From the NCBI RefSeq assembly GCF_013745115.1, contig NZ_CP051151.1, forward strand, positions 124,001 through 188,000: a stretch of 64,000 bases of DNA, given 5' to 3'. Numbering within the stretch: position 1 is the stretch's first letter; each line of letters starts with the position of its first letter. The stretch is from Hujiaoplasma nucleasis (GTDB lineage Bacteria > Bacillota_I > Bacilli_A > Izemoplasmatales > Hujiaoplasmataceae). The notes beneath the pieces are model-generated. The model was not told the origin of the DNA. It saw only the letters and a list, made by a program, of their open reading frames with translations, and did no database searches. Below are positions 43,552 through 53,377 of the stretch, in pieces. The position numbers and the translations under genes were made by a program.

Positions 43552-45390
43552 ATGAGTTTATTAAGAGTTAACCAAGTATCTAAATCCTTTGCTGGTGATT
43601 TATTGTTTGATCGTATATCTTTAGATATTAATCAAAATGAAAAAGTTGCTTTAATCGGAAGAAATGGTACTGGAAAATCAACATTATTCAAGATTATATT
43701 AAAAGAAATTTCGCCGGATCAAGGAGAGGTTTTTATTCATGGACAAACAAAAATAGGTTATCTTTCCCAGAACATTATTGAAGATGAAAATCACACCTTG
43801 TATGAAGAAGTTGTGACCGTATTTAAGGAAGTTATAGATTTAGAAAAGAAACTTCATGAAATTACACAAGTCATGGAAAAGGATCATTCAGAAAGACTGA
43901 TGAATCATTATGCAAGAGTTGAGGACGAGTTTCAACATAAGGGTGGCTATGATTATTTGATTAAGATAGATACTCTTTTAAGTCATTTTGGTTTTAAAAA
44001 AGAACAATATAACCGCCAAATTAAAACATTTTCAGGCGGTGAAAAAACTAGAATTGCTTTTGCAAAGTTATTAATGATTGAACCAGATATATTATTATTG
44101 GATGAGCCTACCAATCATATGGATATAGAAATTATTGAATGGCTTGAAGATTATCTAAAGGCCTATAACAAAGCAGTCTTTGTCATTACTCATGATAAGT
44201 ATTTTATTAATAAAGTATGTAAAAAAATTATTGAAATAGATCAAAATACAATTGAAACTTATCATGGTAATTATGATGAATATGAAGAGGAAAAAGTCAA
44301 ACGCTACGAGTTGTTGATGAAAAAGTATCAAAAACAACAGAAGGAAATACTGCATCTTCAAAGTTTTGTTGATAGATTTAGATATAAAGCGACCAAAGCC
44401 AAGTCCGCTCAAGATAGAATCAAAAAATTAAATAGAATTGATAGGATAGAAGCACCAAGCAAATCTAATGCTAGGGTACATATTAATTTTAATACCAAAA
44501 GACCAACAAAAATAAACATTATTGAATTAAAGAACTTGAGTATTGGTTATGATCAAGCAATTTTAAAAAATATCAATTTTAAAATGCGTGGATTTGATAA
44601 AGTTGGAATTATTGGACCCAATGGTTCTGGAAAAACAACATTAATCAAGACTATTATGTCTATGATAGAACCCATTTATGGACAAGTTATTTTTCATAAG
44701 CATATGAAAATTGGATATTTTGATCAAAATTTATCAAAGTTTAATCCAACATTGACTTTATTAGAAACTGTTCATCAATATTACCCTACAAAAACATTAA
44801 CTGAAGTAAGATCTGATCTAGCTAGAGTGATGTTTGTTCAAGAAGATGCTTATAAAACTATTTCGGTTTTAAGTGGTGGTGAATTGGTTAAACTTCATTT
44901 ATTATTTCTTATGCTTGAAGAACCTGATTTGTTAATATTGGATGAACCCACTAACCATCTAGATATAGATACTAAAAATATTATTGAAGATGTTTTTGAA
45001 GATTATGAGGGACCTATTATCTTTATTTCACATGATAGATATTTCATTAATAAGGTAGCTACTAAAATTATTTCTATTTCAAATCACATAGAAGTATATC
45101 ATGGAAATTACACTGATTATATTGGTCAAAAAAGCATAAATCAAACAAAGGAAATTAAGCCAGTTAACAAAATTAAAAGAGTTTCAATTGAACAATCATT
45201 AGAAAAACTTGAAGAAGAGATATCTCATTTAGAAACTCTTATTATAGACCAAAAACAAAAACTGTTTGAAGAAGAAATATACAGTAATATAGATAAGTAT
45301 GATTTTGAAAATCAGTTATTGTTAGAATTAGAAAATAAATTAAATGAAAAATATCATGAATTAGAGATTCTCGTGAAAAAAGAATATTAA
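43552..45390 (+). CDS. ABC-F family ATPase (ribosome-associated, YdiF/Uup-like)
   Basis: Soluble protein of about 612 residues with two ABC domains and no membrane segment. Walker A GRNGTGKST and GPNGSGKTT, signatures FSGGEKTR and LSGGELVK, Walker B LLLDEPTNHMD and LILDEPTNHLD are intact. The interdomain linker (about 245-305, RYELLMKKYQKQQKEILHLQ) is the P-site tRNA-interaction motif; a C-terminal coiled coil (about 555-605) resembles YdiF/Uup. ABC-F proteins relieve stalled ribosomes or confer antibiotic resistance; which one cannot be decided here. Confidence 0.93.
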   Translation: MSLLRVNQVSKSFAGDLLFDRISLDINQNEKVALIGRNGTGKSTLFKIILKEISPDQGEVFIHGQTKIGYLSQNIIEDENHTLYEEVVTVFKEVIDLEKKLHEITQVMEKDHSERLMNHYARVEDEFQHKGGYDYLIKIDTLLSHFGFKKEQYNRQIKTFSGGEKTRIAFAKLLMIEPDILLLDEPTNHMDIEIIEWLEDYLKAYNKAVFVITHDKYFINKVCKKIIEIDQNTIETYHGNYDEYEEEKVKRYELLMKKYQKQQKEILHLQSFVDRFRYKATKAKSAQDRIKKLNRIDRIEAPSKSNARVHINFNTKRPTKINIIELKNLSIGYDQAILKNINFKMRGFDKVGIIGPNGSGKTTLIKTIMSMIEPIYGQVIFHKHMKIGYFDQNLSKFNPTLTLLETVHQYYPTKTLTEVRSDLARVMFVQEDAYKTISVLSGGELVKLHLLFLMLEEPDLLILDEPTNHLDIDTKNIIEDVFEDYEGPIIFISHDRYFINKVATKIISISNHIEVYHGNYTDYIGQKSINQTKEIKPVNKIKRVSIEQSLEKLEEEISHLETLIIDQKQKLFEEEIYSNIDKYDFENQLLLELENKLNEKYHELEILVKKEY

Positions 45391-45435
45391 AAGCATTTAG
45401 TTTATGATAAAATTATTATGTTATAGGAGGTCCAC

Positions 45436-47139
45436 ATGATTAATCAAATTAAAGAAAGTATAAAAAGTGAGTTAGAATTTTTTATATATAATGAATTTCA
45501 AACAAAAATAGAAATCGGTGTTGAAAAGCCAAAAAATCCAAATTTAGGTGATTTATCAGTTCCTGTCTTTTCAGTTGTAAAGGCTTTAAGAAGACCTTTG
45601 CCAGAGATTGTTAAAATCATTCAAGACCAACTTCAATTGCTGACTATAAGTTCGTTTCTCGCTGAAATTAATTCAGTGTCTGGTTTTATTAATATTAGAC
45701 TCAATCAAGTATATTTTGCACAAGCAGTTATCAAAGAGTACCAGTCAGCCAAAAATTATGGAGAAAGTCTTATTGGTCTAGGAAAAACAATTGTCATTGA
45801 TTATTCCTCGCCTAATATTGCCAAACCTTTTTCAGTAGGACATTTACGTTCAACGGTCATAGGGAATGCTATTGGAAATATTCTTGAAAAGCTGAATTAT
45901 AAGGTTGTTAGAATAAATCATTTAGGTGATTTTGGTACTCAATTTGGTAAGATTATCTATGCTTATTTAAATTTCGGTGATAAAGAAAAAGTAGATAAAA
46001 ATCCAATTGAAGAACTTATGAAATTGTATGTTGATTTTCATGAGTTAGCTAAAGAAAATCCTGAAATTGAAGATAAAGCAAGGGAAATATTTAAAGAACT
46101 TGAGTTAAATAATCCTGAATACGTTTCCTTATGGAAACATTTTAGACAAGTATCTCTTGAGGAGTATATGAAAGTCTATAAAATATTAGGTGTTGAATTT
46201 GATTCTTATGATGGCGAAGCTTTTTATAACGATAAAATGCAGACTATTGTAGACGAACTTAAAGAAAAGAACTTATTGGTTAAAGACCAAGGGGCAATGA
46301 TTGTATCCTTAGATGATGATTTACCGCCTGCTTTAATACAAAAAAGTGATGGATCTACTTTATATATTACAAGGGATTTAGCTGCTTTATTTTACAGAAA
46401 AAACACTTATCATTTTGATGAAGTACTATATGTGGTTGGCAATGAGCAAAAACTTCATTTTACTCAATTGCAAGAAGTTGTTAAAAAAATGGGTTATTCT
46501 TTTTATGAAGATATTCATCATATTAATTTTGGATTGGTATTGCAAGATGGAAAAAAAATGTCTACACGCAAGGGAAAAATTGTTAAGTTAATTGATGTTT
46601 TAGAAGAAGCAAGAAATCTATCATTAAATTATATGAATGAAAAAAATCCTAGTTTAGAAAACAAAGAAGAAATAGCACAAGCTGTTGGCGTATCTGCAAT
46701 TATATTTAATGATTTGAAAAATTTCAGATCAAATGATATTGATTTTAACCTAGAAGATATGGTTAATTTTGTTGGACAAACTGGACCATATTTGCAGTAT
46801 ACATCGGTTAGAATTTCATCTATTTTAGATGAAAATATTATGGATATTAACTCAATTGACTTTGATTTATATGCAAACGAGGCTAGTTTTGAGTTAATTA
46901 AGTCTATTGATGAGTATCAAGATATTTTATTGAAAGCAAAAGAAGACTATGCGCCTTCAGTGCTCGCAAAATATTTATTATCTTTAGCAAGTTACTTTAA
47001 CAGTTACTATGCTAAAGAAAAAGTAATGGTAGATGATTTATTAGAAAGAAACACAAAATTATACTTAATTTCAATAGTGCGTCACATCTTAAATGATGGA
47101 ATGAAACTATTGGGAATGAAAATTATTAAGAAAATGTAA
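45436..47139 (+). CDS. argS: Arginyl-tRNA synthetase
   Basis: Class I synthetase of about 567 residues. N-terminal Arg-tRNA synthetase N domain (about 1-85), catalytic HIGH-like motif in SSPNIAKPFSVGHLRSTVIGN-type segment (HLRS, near residue 138), the KMSTRKGK signature (about 375-382) and the C-terminal DALR anticodon-binding domain (GPYLQYTSVRISSIL onward). ATAGGAGG precedes ATG 45436. A TGATAAAAT element (ending 45413) could be its promoter. No T-box is seen. Confidence 0.97.
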   Translation: MINQIKESIKSELEFFIYNEFQTKIEIGVEKPKNPNLGDLSVPVFSVVKALRRPLPEIVKIIQDQLQLLTISSFLAEINSVSGFINIRLNQVYFAQAVIKEYQSAKNYGESLIGLGKTIVIDYSSPNIAKPFSVGHLRSTVIGNAIGNILEKLNYKVVRINHLGDFGTQFGKIIYAYLNFGDKEKVDKNPIEELMKLYVDFHELAKENPEIEDKAREIFKELELNNPEYVSLWKHFRQVSLEEYMKVYKILGVEFDSYDGEAFYNDKMQTIVDELKEKNLLVKDQGAMIVSLDDDLPPALIQKSDGSTLYITRDLAALFYRKNTYHFDEVLYVVGNEQKLHFTQLQEVVKKMGYSFYEDIHHINFGLVLQDGKKMSTRKGKIVKLIDVLEEARNLSLNYMNEKNPSLENKEEIAQAVGVSAIIFNDLKNFRSNDIDFNLEDMVNFVGQTGPYLQYTSVRISSILDENIMDINSIDFDLYANEASFELIKSIDEYQDILLKAKEDYAPSVLAKYLLSLASYFNSYYAKEKVMVDDLLERNTKLYLISIVRHILNDGMKLLGMKIIKKM

Positions 47140-47164
47140 AGATTGTTCTTTAGGAGGAGCATAA

Positions 47165-48991
47165 ATGGAAGAGACAATAAAAAATCCTAAACGACATATT
47201 GGTAAGTACTTAAAATTAATGGCAAAATGGATGGGAAAATACGGATATTTTTTAATCCCTATATTTATCATCTTGCTTCTTGAATCTTATTTAAGAACTT
47301 TGGTGCCGTTATTTGGCCAACATATAATTGATGTTGTTTTAGATGGAAGTGATAATCCGTCTGAACTGCCAATAATTTTAGCGAATTTATTGATTGCCGA
47401 TACAGTCATGAAACAATTGTTATTGGCTGCTGGATTAATCGTTTTAACAGCACTTATTAGAAGTGTATTTATATTCACAAGAAGATATATGACTGGTTTT
47501 TTTTCTGAAAGAACCGCATATAATTTAAGAAATAAACTATATAAGAAATTACAAGATGCAGACTATTCTTTTTATTCCCATGCTGAAACGGGAGATTTAA
47601 TTCAACGATGTACGACAGATGTGGAAATGTACAAAAGATTTATCTCAGAACAGGTCATTGAAATTGGAAGATTAGGTTTTCTAGTAGGTTTTTCAATATA
47701 CCAAATGTCTAGAATGAACATTAACATGACGTTGATTTCCTTAATCATCGCTCCTGTTTTGTTTGCTATTGCAATTGTATATTTTAGAAAAGTAGAAAAA
47801 ATGTTTCATGTTATTGAAGAAAATGAAGCTAAAATGACAACTCACGTTCAAGAAAATGTATCTGGAGCTAGAGTGGTAAAAGCTTTTGCGAACGAAGCTT
47901 ACGAAGTTAAAAAATTTGATAATTTATCTAGGACTTTCACTGATTCTGATTTTGAGTTAGTAAAGAAAATGTCTATCTTTTGGTCAGTGACTGACTTTTT
48001 ATCATTTATTCAATTTTTCGTTATTGCTATTGTAGGAGTTATCTATGCATCACGAACAACTATTTCATTGGGAATGTATACAGCATTCTTAGCTTATGCT
48101 GGTAATATTATATGGCCTATGAGACAGTTAGGTCGTATAGTTGGCGATTTTTCAAAAGCAATTGTCAGTGTATCACGTTTGGATAAAATAATTTCCGACC
48201 CTGGTGAATATCAAGGTGAAGAAGATAAAGTTCAACCTGAAATTAAAGGAAAAGTACATTTTGACCATGTATCATTTAAATTTGATGATGGACAAAATGA
48301 TCAAATTGTAGATATTGATTTTAAAGTCAATCCGGGAGAAACTGTAGCTATTATTGGTAAAACTGGATCAGGTAAATCAACATTAATTAATTTACTTGTA
48401 AGGTTGCTTGATTATCAAAAAGGACATATTTTCATCGATGATGTAGAAGTGAAAGATATTGAAAAACATCATTTAAGAAAAAACATTGGTTTTATTTTAC
48501 AAGAACCTTTCTTATTCTCTAGATCTGTAGAAGAGAATATTAAGATTGCTGATAAATCAAGTTCTCCTGAAAGGGTAGAGCGTGTGGCTAGAATCGCTCA
48601 AGTCCATGAAGATATTGTAAACTTTGAAGAAGGATATCGAACTTTAGTTGGTGAACGCGGGGTTACTTTATCAGGTGGTCAAAAACAAAGGGTTGCTATT
48701 GCAAGAATGTTAATTAATCCAAAACCAATTTTGGTTTTTGATGATAGTTTATCAGCTGTGGATACAGTAACTGATATTCAAATTAGAAGAGCATTAAAAC
48801 AAGAATGGAAAGATTCAACAGTCTTTATTATTACTCATCGTATAACTACTGCTGCAGAAGCTGATAAAATTATCGTGATTGAAGATGGTAAAATTATCGA
48901 ATCTGGATCACATGAAGAACTTGTCCTAAGGGAAGGTTCATATAAAAGAATTTGGGAAATTCAATCTAAGATTGATTTTCGATTGAAATAG
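47165..48991 (+). CDS. Heterodimeric ABC exporter, degenerate-site subunit (second pair)
   Basis: About 608 residues: membrane domain, then ATPase domain. Walker A GKTGSGKST (about 398), signature LSGGQKQR, switch His retained (THRITTA, about 557), but Asp replaces the catalytic Glu (VFDDSLSAVD, about 526). It is thus the non-catalytic half of a pair, less degenerate than the exporter at 1327. AGGAGGAG precedes ATG 47165. Nine bases separate it from its partner. Confidence 0.94.
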   Translation: MEETIKNPKRHIGKYLKLMAKWMGKYGYFLIPIFIILLLESYLRTLVPLFGQHIIDVVLDGSDNPSELPIILANLLIADTVMKQLLLAAGLIVLTALIRSVFIFTRRYMTGFFSERTAYNLRNKLYKKLQDADYSFYSHAETGDLIQRCTTDVEMYKRFISEQVIEIGRLGFLVGFSIYQMSRMNINMTLISLIIAPVLFAIAIVYFRKVEKMFHVIEENEAKMTTHVQENVSGARVVKAFANEAYEVKKFDNLSRTFTDSDFELVKKMSIFWSVTDFLSFIQFFVIAIVGVIYASRTTISLGMYTAFLAYAGNIIWPMRQLGRIVGDFSKAIVSVSRLDKIISDPGEYQGEEDKVQPEIKGKVHFDHVSFKFDDGQNDQIVDIDFKVNPGETVAIIGKTGSGKSTLINLLVRLLDYQKGHIFIDDVEVKDIEKHHLRKNIGFILQEPFLFSRSVEENIKIADKSSSPERVERVARIAQVHEDIVNFEEGYRTLVGERGVTLSGGQKQRVAIARMLINPKPILVFDDSLSAVDTVTDIQIRRALKQEWKDSTVFIITHRITTAAEADKIIVIEDGKIIESGSHEELVLREGSYKRIWEIQSKIDFRLK

Positions 48992-49000
48992 AGGGGGTTT

Positions 49001-50863
49001 ATGATGCAAGATCAATTACGCGATGAAGAACATTTCTCCTCAAAAAAAATAGACTGGGATGTATGGAAAAAGATTTTTTCATTAATGAAACCACTTAAAA
49101 AATATGTCATACTAGCTTTAGTGACAGTTGCTTTACTAGCAACTGCTGATGTGGTTTACCCCTATATTACTAAATTTGCTATCGATGATTTAATTAGACC
49201 TAATATTAATATAGTTGAAAATGGTGGAAGTCCTGACTTATCAAAGATCAACATTTTAATTATATTCTTTATTGGTTTTATGATATTACAAGCTGTTTCA
49301 GTTTATTTGTTTATTATTTTTGCAGGAAAAATACAAACAGAGTTAGCATTCAACATAAGAAAAAAAGCATTTAAGCATTTACAAGAGTTACCATTCTCAT
49401 ATTATGATAGGACCAGAGTTGGTTGGATTATGGCGAGAATGACTTCTGACTCAAGAAACCTAAGTGAAATATTATCCTGGGGTTTTATTGACTTAGCATG
49501 GGGATTATTTTTGATTATTATCCTTACAGTTTTTATGTTTGTGATTAATTTTAAGTTAGCTTTAACTGTTTTGGCAGTATTACCAGCTTTAGTATTAGTG
49601 TCGATATTTTTTAGAAAATACATTCTTAAAGCATATCGCTCAATTCGTAAAGTGAATTCAAAAATCACAGGAGCTTTTAATGAAGGAATTACTGGTGCAA
49701 TTACTACAAAAACACTTGTGCTAGAAGCAGAAAATTATGATGAATTTGATCAATTAACAGCTGATATGCGCCAACAATCAATTAAAGCACACATTTTACA
49801 AGGCTTGTATTTTCCATCAATGTTATTTATCATATCCATTGGTGTATCATTAGTCTATTTGGTTGGTGGTAACATGGTTAGTATGGATTCATCGACAGCT
49901 TTAGAAATAGGTACATTATATTTATTTACAAACTATGTATGGCAGTTTTTTGAACCAGTTAATAATGTTGCTAATATTTATGCAAGATTCCAACAAGCAC
50001 AAGCCTCAGCAGAACGAATTGTTTCATTAATTGAAACTGAGTTAGAAATTAAAGATACTGATGAAGTTATTGAGAAATATGGAACTGTTTTTGATTATAA
50101 TTTAGAGAATTTTGAGCCTTTATTAGGTGATGTTGAGTTTAGAAATGTCGATTTTAAATATAATGTTGGTGAAAAGGTTTTAACTGATTTTAATTTGCAG
50201 GTTAAAGCCGGCGAAACCATTGCTCTAGTTGGACACACGGGTGCAGGTAAGACAACAATTATTAACTTAATATCAAGATTTTATGAACCGACGTCTGGTC
50301 AAATATTGATTGATGGTAAAGATTATAAAGAACGGTCTTTAGGATGGTTACATTCTAATTTAGGTTATGTTTTACAAACTCCGCATTTATTTAGTGGATC
50401 TGTTATGGAAAACATTAGATATGGTAAATTAGATGCAACAGATGAGGAAGTAATCCAAGCTGCCAAAGCTGTCGAAGCTCATGAATTTATTATGAAGTTT
50501 GAAAAGGCTTATGATACTGAATGTGGTGAAGGTGGTTCTAGACTATCTGTAGGACAAAAACAATTGGTTTCTTTTGCAAGAGCAATTCTATCTGACCCTA
50601 AGATATTAATTCTTGATGAAGCTACTTCATCAGTTGATACTGAGACAGAACAAGTTATACAAATTGCAATACACAAATTACTAGAAAATAGAACTTCATT
50701 TATTGTGGCCCATAGACTATCAACGATTGTACAAAGCGATCGAATATTAGTTTTAGAAAATGGAAAAGTGATAGAAGAAGGTTCTCACCAAGAATTGATT
50801 GATAGAAAAGGATATTATTATAAGCTTTATACCAATCAATATTCAGAAGATATGTTAAAATAA
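49001..50863 (+). CDS. Heterodimeric ABC exporter, catalytic subunit (second pair)
   Basis: About 620 residues. Walker A GHTGAGKTT (about 411), catalytic Glu in LDEATSSVD (about 540) and switch His AHRLSTI intact; signature degenerate (LSVGQKQL, about 514). It completes the heterodimer with the preceding gene. GAGGGGGTT lies before the tandem ATG codons at 49001 and 49004. Family members export drugs, lipids or peptides; the substrate is unknown and no regulator gene is adjacent. Confidence 0.94.
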   Translation: MMQDQLRDEEHFSSKKIDWDVWKKIFSLMKPLKKYVILALVTVALLATADVVYPYITKFAIDDLIRPNINIVENGGSPDLSKINILIIFFIGFMILQAVSVYLFIIFAGKIQTELAFNIRKKAFKHLQELPFSYYDRTRVGWIMARMTSDSRNLSEILSWGFIDLAWGLFLIIILTVFMFVINFKLALTVLAVLPALVLVSIFFRKYILKAYRSIRKVNSKITGAFNEGITGAITTKTLVLEAENYDEFDQLTADMRQQSIKAHILQGLYFPSMLFIISIGVSLVYLVGGNMVSMDSSTALEIGTLYLFTNYVWQFFEPVNNVANIYARFQQAQASAERIVSLIETELEIKDTDEVIEKYGTVFDYNLENFEPLLGDVEFRNVDFKYNVGEKVLTDFNLQVKAGETIALVGHTGAGKTTIINLISRFYEPTSGQILIDGKDYKERSLGWLHSNLGYVLQTPHLFSGSVMENIRYGKLDATDEEVIQAAKAVEAHEFIMKFEKAYDTECGEGGSRLSVGQKQLVSFARAILSDPKILILDEATSSVDTETEQVIQIAIHKLLENRTSFIVAHRLSTIVQSDRILVLENGKVIEEGSHQELIDRKGYYYKLYTNQYSEDMLK

Positions 50864-50868
50864 GATAA

Positions 50869-50892
50869 AAGCCTATAAGAAATTATAGGCTT
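50869..50892 (+). terminator. Hairpin after the exporter pair (weak terminator)
   Basis: A perfect 10-bp stem (AAGCCTATAA, 50869-50878; partner 50883-50892) closed by a GAAA loop. The tail (CTATTATA) is poor in T, so termination may be partial. The next gene's GGAGG begins at 50902. Confidence 0.65.
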
Positions 50893-50911
50893 CTATTATA
50901 TGGAGGATATT

Positions 50912-52306
50912 ATGAGACTACCGGGCTTTATAGATTCACATTTGCATGTGTTAGGGATTGGTTATTTTGAATCTATTGTTGATTTATCTCAATGCCAATC
51001 CATTGAGGATCTTATCAATTTATTAAAGAAGTATACTAATAGACCAATGATTATTGGAAGAGGTTGGAATCAAGACCAGTTTTCTGAAAAGAGAATGGTA
51101 AGCAAAAATGATTTAAATGAAGTTTCTAAAGATATTCCCATCATGGTCACAAGAGTATGTGGGCATGTCATTGCAGTTAATGATAAAATGCTTGAATTAG
51201 CAAATATCCACGATAAATCGAAGCAAATACTAGGGGGTCATTTTGATTATGAATCAGGTATTTTTTCTGAGAAAGCATTGTCATTAATCCATAGGGTTAT
51301 ACCAAAACCTAATAAGGAATTGTTAAAGGAATACTTTCTTTTAGCAGATAAAATTTTAATAAAAAATGGAATTACTGCAGTTGCTAGTGATGATTTTTGT
51401 GTTTTTGAAAATTCTTATGAAGAAATTATTGAAGTATTAAAAGAACTTTACGATCAAGGATTAATGAAAGTGAAAATAACTGAACAAGTGAATCTACCTT
51501 TAGATAAGTTAAAAGACTTTATTGCAAAGGGCTATGTTCGAAAGCAAATTCATCCTAAATTTAAAATGGGTCCTCTTAAAATTTTAGCTGATGGATCTTT
51601 GGGTGGAAGAACTGCTGCTTTATTAGAAGACTATAGTGATTCCCCAAATGAAAAAGGAATACTTACCTATACTGACGAAGAATTATTTGATTTAATCCAT
51701 TTGGCGGATATACATGGTATGGACACAACCATACACGCCATTGGTGATTTAACGACTAAGCAAGCTATTCAAACCATTGCTAAATCAATGAAAATAAGTC
51801 ATAGATATGAACACGCTCATGCTATTATTCATGCGCAGTTAACTAGAAGCCATCAAATTCCATTAATGGAAAAATATAATATAGGAGCCATTGTTCAACC
51901 TATTTTTATCAATACTGATATTAAAATTATTGAAGATAGATTGGGTTATAGAACTAATGATGTTTATTTGTTTAAATCTATGTATAATAAGATTAGATTA
52001 GGTTTTTCAACGGATGCTCCTATTGAACCTGTTAATCCATTTTACAATATATACACAGCAATGACTTATAAGAGTATCAAATATCCAAATGAGAAATCAC
52101 TTAATGAAAATCAATGTTTTACTTTGAAAGAAGCACTTGATTCATATACCGTCAATAATTTAGATTTCATTTATCAAGACCAATTAGATTCAAATGATTA
52201 CATTCTTATTGATAAAGATATTTACCATATAAGTACTGAAGAAATAAAAGATATAAAGGTCCTTAAAACTTTTATCGATGGAGAAGAAGTTTTTTCAACA
52301 AATTAA
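50912..52306 (+). CDS. Amidohydrolase family 3 protein (YtcJ-like) with short N-terminus
   Basis: About 464 residues. The metal motif DSHLHV occurs at residues 8-13, so the usual N-terminal beta-sandwich half (about 50 residues) is missing; relatives are about 530 residues long. Other conserved blocks: IIGRGWNQDQF, CGHVIAVND, LADGSLGGRTAAL, HAIGD, YEHAHAI and GFSTDAPIEPVNPF. GGAGGAT five bases before ATG 50912 fixes the start; ATG 50900 lies within that site. Substrate unknown. It follows the ABC pair after a weak terminator, so read-through expression is likely. Confidence 0.9.
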   Translation: MRLPGFIDSHLHVLGIGYFESIVDLSQCQSIEDLINLLKKYTNRPMIIGRGWNQDQFSEKRMVSKNDLNEVSKDIPIMVTRVCGHVIAVNDKMLELANIHDKSKQILGGHFDYESGIFSEKALSLIHRVIPKPNKELLKEYFLLADKILIKNGITAVASDDFCVFENSYEEIIEVLKELYDQGLMKVKITEQVNLPLDKLKDFIAKGYVRKQIHPKFKMGPLKILADGSLGGRTAALLEDYSDSPNEKGILTYTDEELFDLIHLADIHGMDTTIHAIGDLTTKQAIQTIAKSMKISHRYEHAHAIIHAQLTRSHQIPLMEKYNIGAIVQPIFINTDIKIIEDRLGYRTNDVYLFKSMYNKIRLGFSTDAPIEPVNPFYNIYTAMTYKSIKYPNEKSLNENQCFTLKEALDSYTVNNLDFIYQDQLDSNDYILIDKDIYHISTEEIKDIKVLKTFIDGEEVFSTN

Positions 52307-52358
52307 TTAAATTATACTTTTATATTTTATCAATATATTGTATAATATTCTTTGACGT

Positions 52359-52445
52359 GCCGGTATGGTGGAATTGGTAGACACGATGGACTCAAAATCC
52401 ATTGCCCTTAAAAGCGTGTCGGTTCGAGTCCGACTACCGGTACCA
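52359..52445 (+). tRNA. tRNA-Leu (anticodon CAA)
   Basis: An 87-base class II tRNA with encoded CCA. The D-arm GGTGGAATTGGTAGACAC, anticodon stem ATGGA/TCCAT with loop CTCAAAA (anticodon CAA, reads UUG), a long variable arm and the T-arm GTCGGTTCGAGTCCGAC are clear. The acceptor stem GCCGGTA/TACCGGT has a G-U first pair, as in the matching Bacillus tRNA. TATAAT at 52341-52346 is a likely -10 box. Confidence 0.97.
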
Positions 52446-52458
52446 TAAAAAGAAAAAT

Positions 52459-52494
52459 AATCTCTTAGCTTAAAAACTAAGAGATTTTTGTTTT
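52459..52494. terminator. Bidirectional terminator after tRNA-Leu
   Basis: Stem AATCTCTTAG/CTAAGAGATT (52459-52468 and 52477-52486), 8-nt loop, T-rich on the right and A-rich on the left. Serves the tRNA (+) and the nitrilase-family gene (-). Confidence 0.9.
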
Positions 52495-53289
52495 CTATAA
52501 GTCAACTTGATTTTTTATTATTGGTATAGATTTCCTTGCTTTTTCAATATCATCTAAGTTAATTTCTGTATCAATGATACCTTGTTTTTCATCTAGATCT
52601 TTAATGATTTTTCCTAAAGGATTAACGATTAAGGAATGACCATAAGGTTCATAAGTTCCAAATGAATCTCTAGCAGGACTTGCTCCTACAAAGAATAATT
52701 GATTGTCTATAGCTCTTGCTTTAAAGGTTGTGTACCAGTGCATTGGTCCAGTGTAGGTATTAAATGCCGCTGGGACAAAAATAACTTTAACATCTTGTTT
52801 TTGAAGCAGATAAGCAAGTCTTGGAAATCTTATGTCAAAGCAAATCATTAAGCCCATTTTTCCAAATTCTGTATTAAAAGTAACAATCTTTTTTCCAGAA
52901 GACAATACTTCATTTTCAGAAAAAGAATGACCATTAGGATAAACAACTGAAAATAGATGTATTTTTCTGTATTTAGAAATTAAAGTACCGTTTCTATCAT
53001 AAACAAAGGATGAATTATATATTTTGTTTTCTGATATTTCTGGAATAGAACCTCCAATGACATATGTATTATATTTAATTGCTAAAGCTTTTAAATAGGC
53101 TAAAACTTCTCGATTATCTCTTGATGATGTATTCTTAAAATACTTTAATTCATAGGGTGTTGTGAACATTTCAGGAAATACAATAAAATCATAAGATGTT
53201 TTTGATAATTCATTTTCAAGAGTAAGTAAATTCTTAATATTTTCTTCAATACTTTCATATACTTTATTTTGAATAACGCATATTTTCAT
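52495..53289 (-). CDS. Carbon-nitrogen hydrolase (nitrilase superfamily, omega-amidase-like)
   Basis: About 264 residues. The Glu-Lys-Cys triad is visible: FPEMF (about residue 40), YRKIHLF (about 108), and MICFDIRFP (about 148). The sequence resembles Nit2/YafV-type omega-amidases that hydrolyse 2-oxoglutaramate or similar amides. I use ATG 53289, about 9 bases after GGGGGA; ATG 53298 overlaps it. A minus-strand TGATAAAAT (53315-53310) is a likely -10 box. Confidence 0.93.
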   Translation of the reverse strand: MKICVIQNKVYESIEENIKNLLTLENELSKTSYDFIVFPEMFTTPYELKYFKNTSSRDNREVLAYLKALAIKYNTYVIGGSIPEISENKIYNSSFVYDRNGTLISKYRKIHLFSVVYPNGHSFSENEVLSSGKKIVTFNTEFGKMGLMICFDIRFPRLAYLLQKQDVKVIFVPAAFNTYTGPMHWYTTFKARAIDNQLFFVGASPARDSFGTYEPYGHSLIVNPLGKIIKDLDEKQGIIDTEINLDDIEKARKSIPIIKNQVDL

Positions 53290-53342
53290 AAAGACCATCC
53301 CCCAATACTATTTTATCATAGATAATTAATAAGGAAACTTAT

Positions 53343-53371
53343 TTCAAAAATAAGAGTATATCATATATAAT
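53343..53371 (+). promoter_or_regulatory. Promoter of the Crp/Fnr-type gene (leaderless)
   Basis: TATAAT (53366-53371) with TTCAAA (53343-53348) 17 bp upstream. The expected transcription start, seven bases after the -10 box, is the A of ATG 53378. No Shine-Dalgarno sequence is present upstream. An inverted repeat CTTATT-N5-AATAAG overlaps the -35 region. Confidence 0.65.
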
Positions 53372-53377
53372 AAACAT

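Noticed and set aside
52359-53289. Search for an integrated element at the tRNA-Leu gene
   Set aside because: No integrase, repeat of the tRNA end or foreign-looking gene follows; the neighbours are ordinary chromosomal genes.
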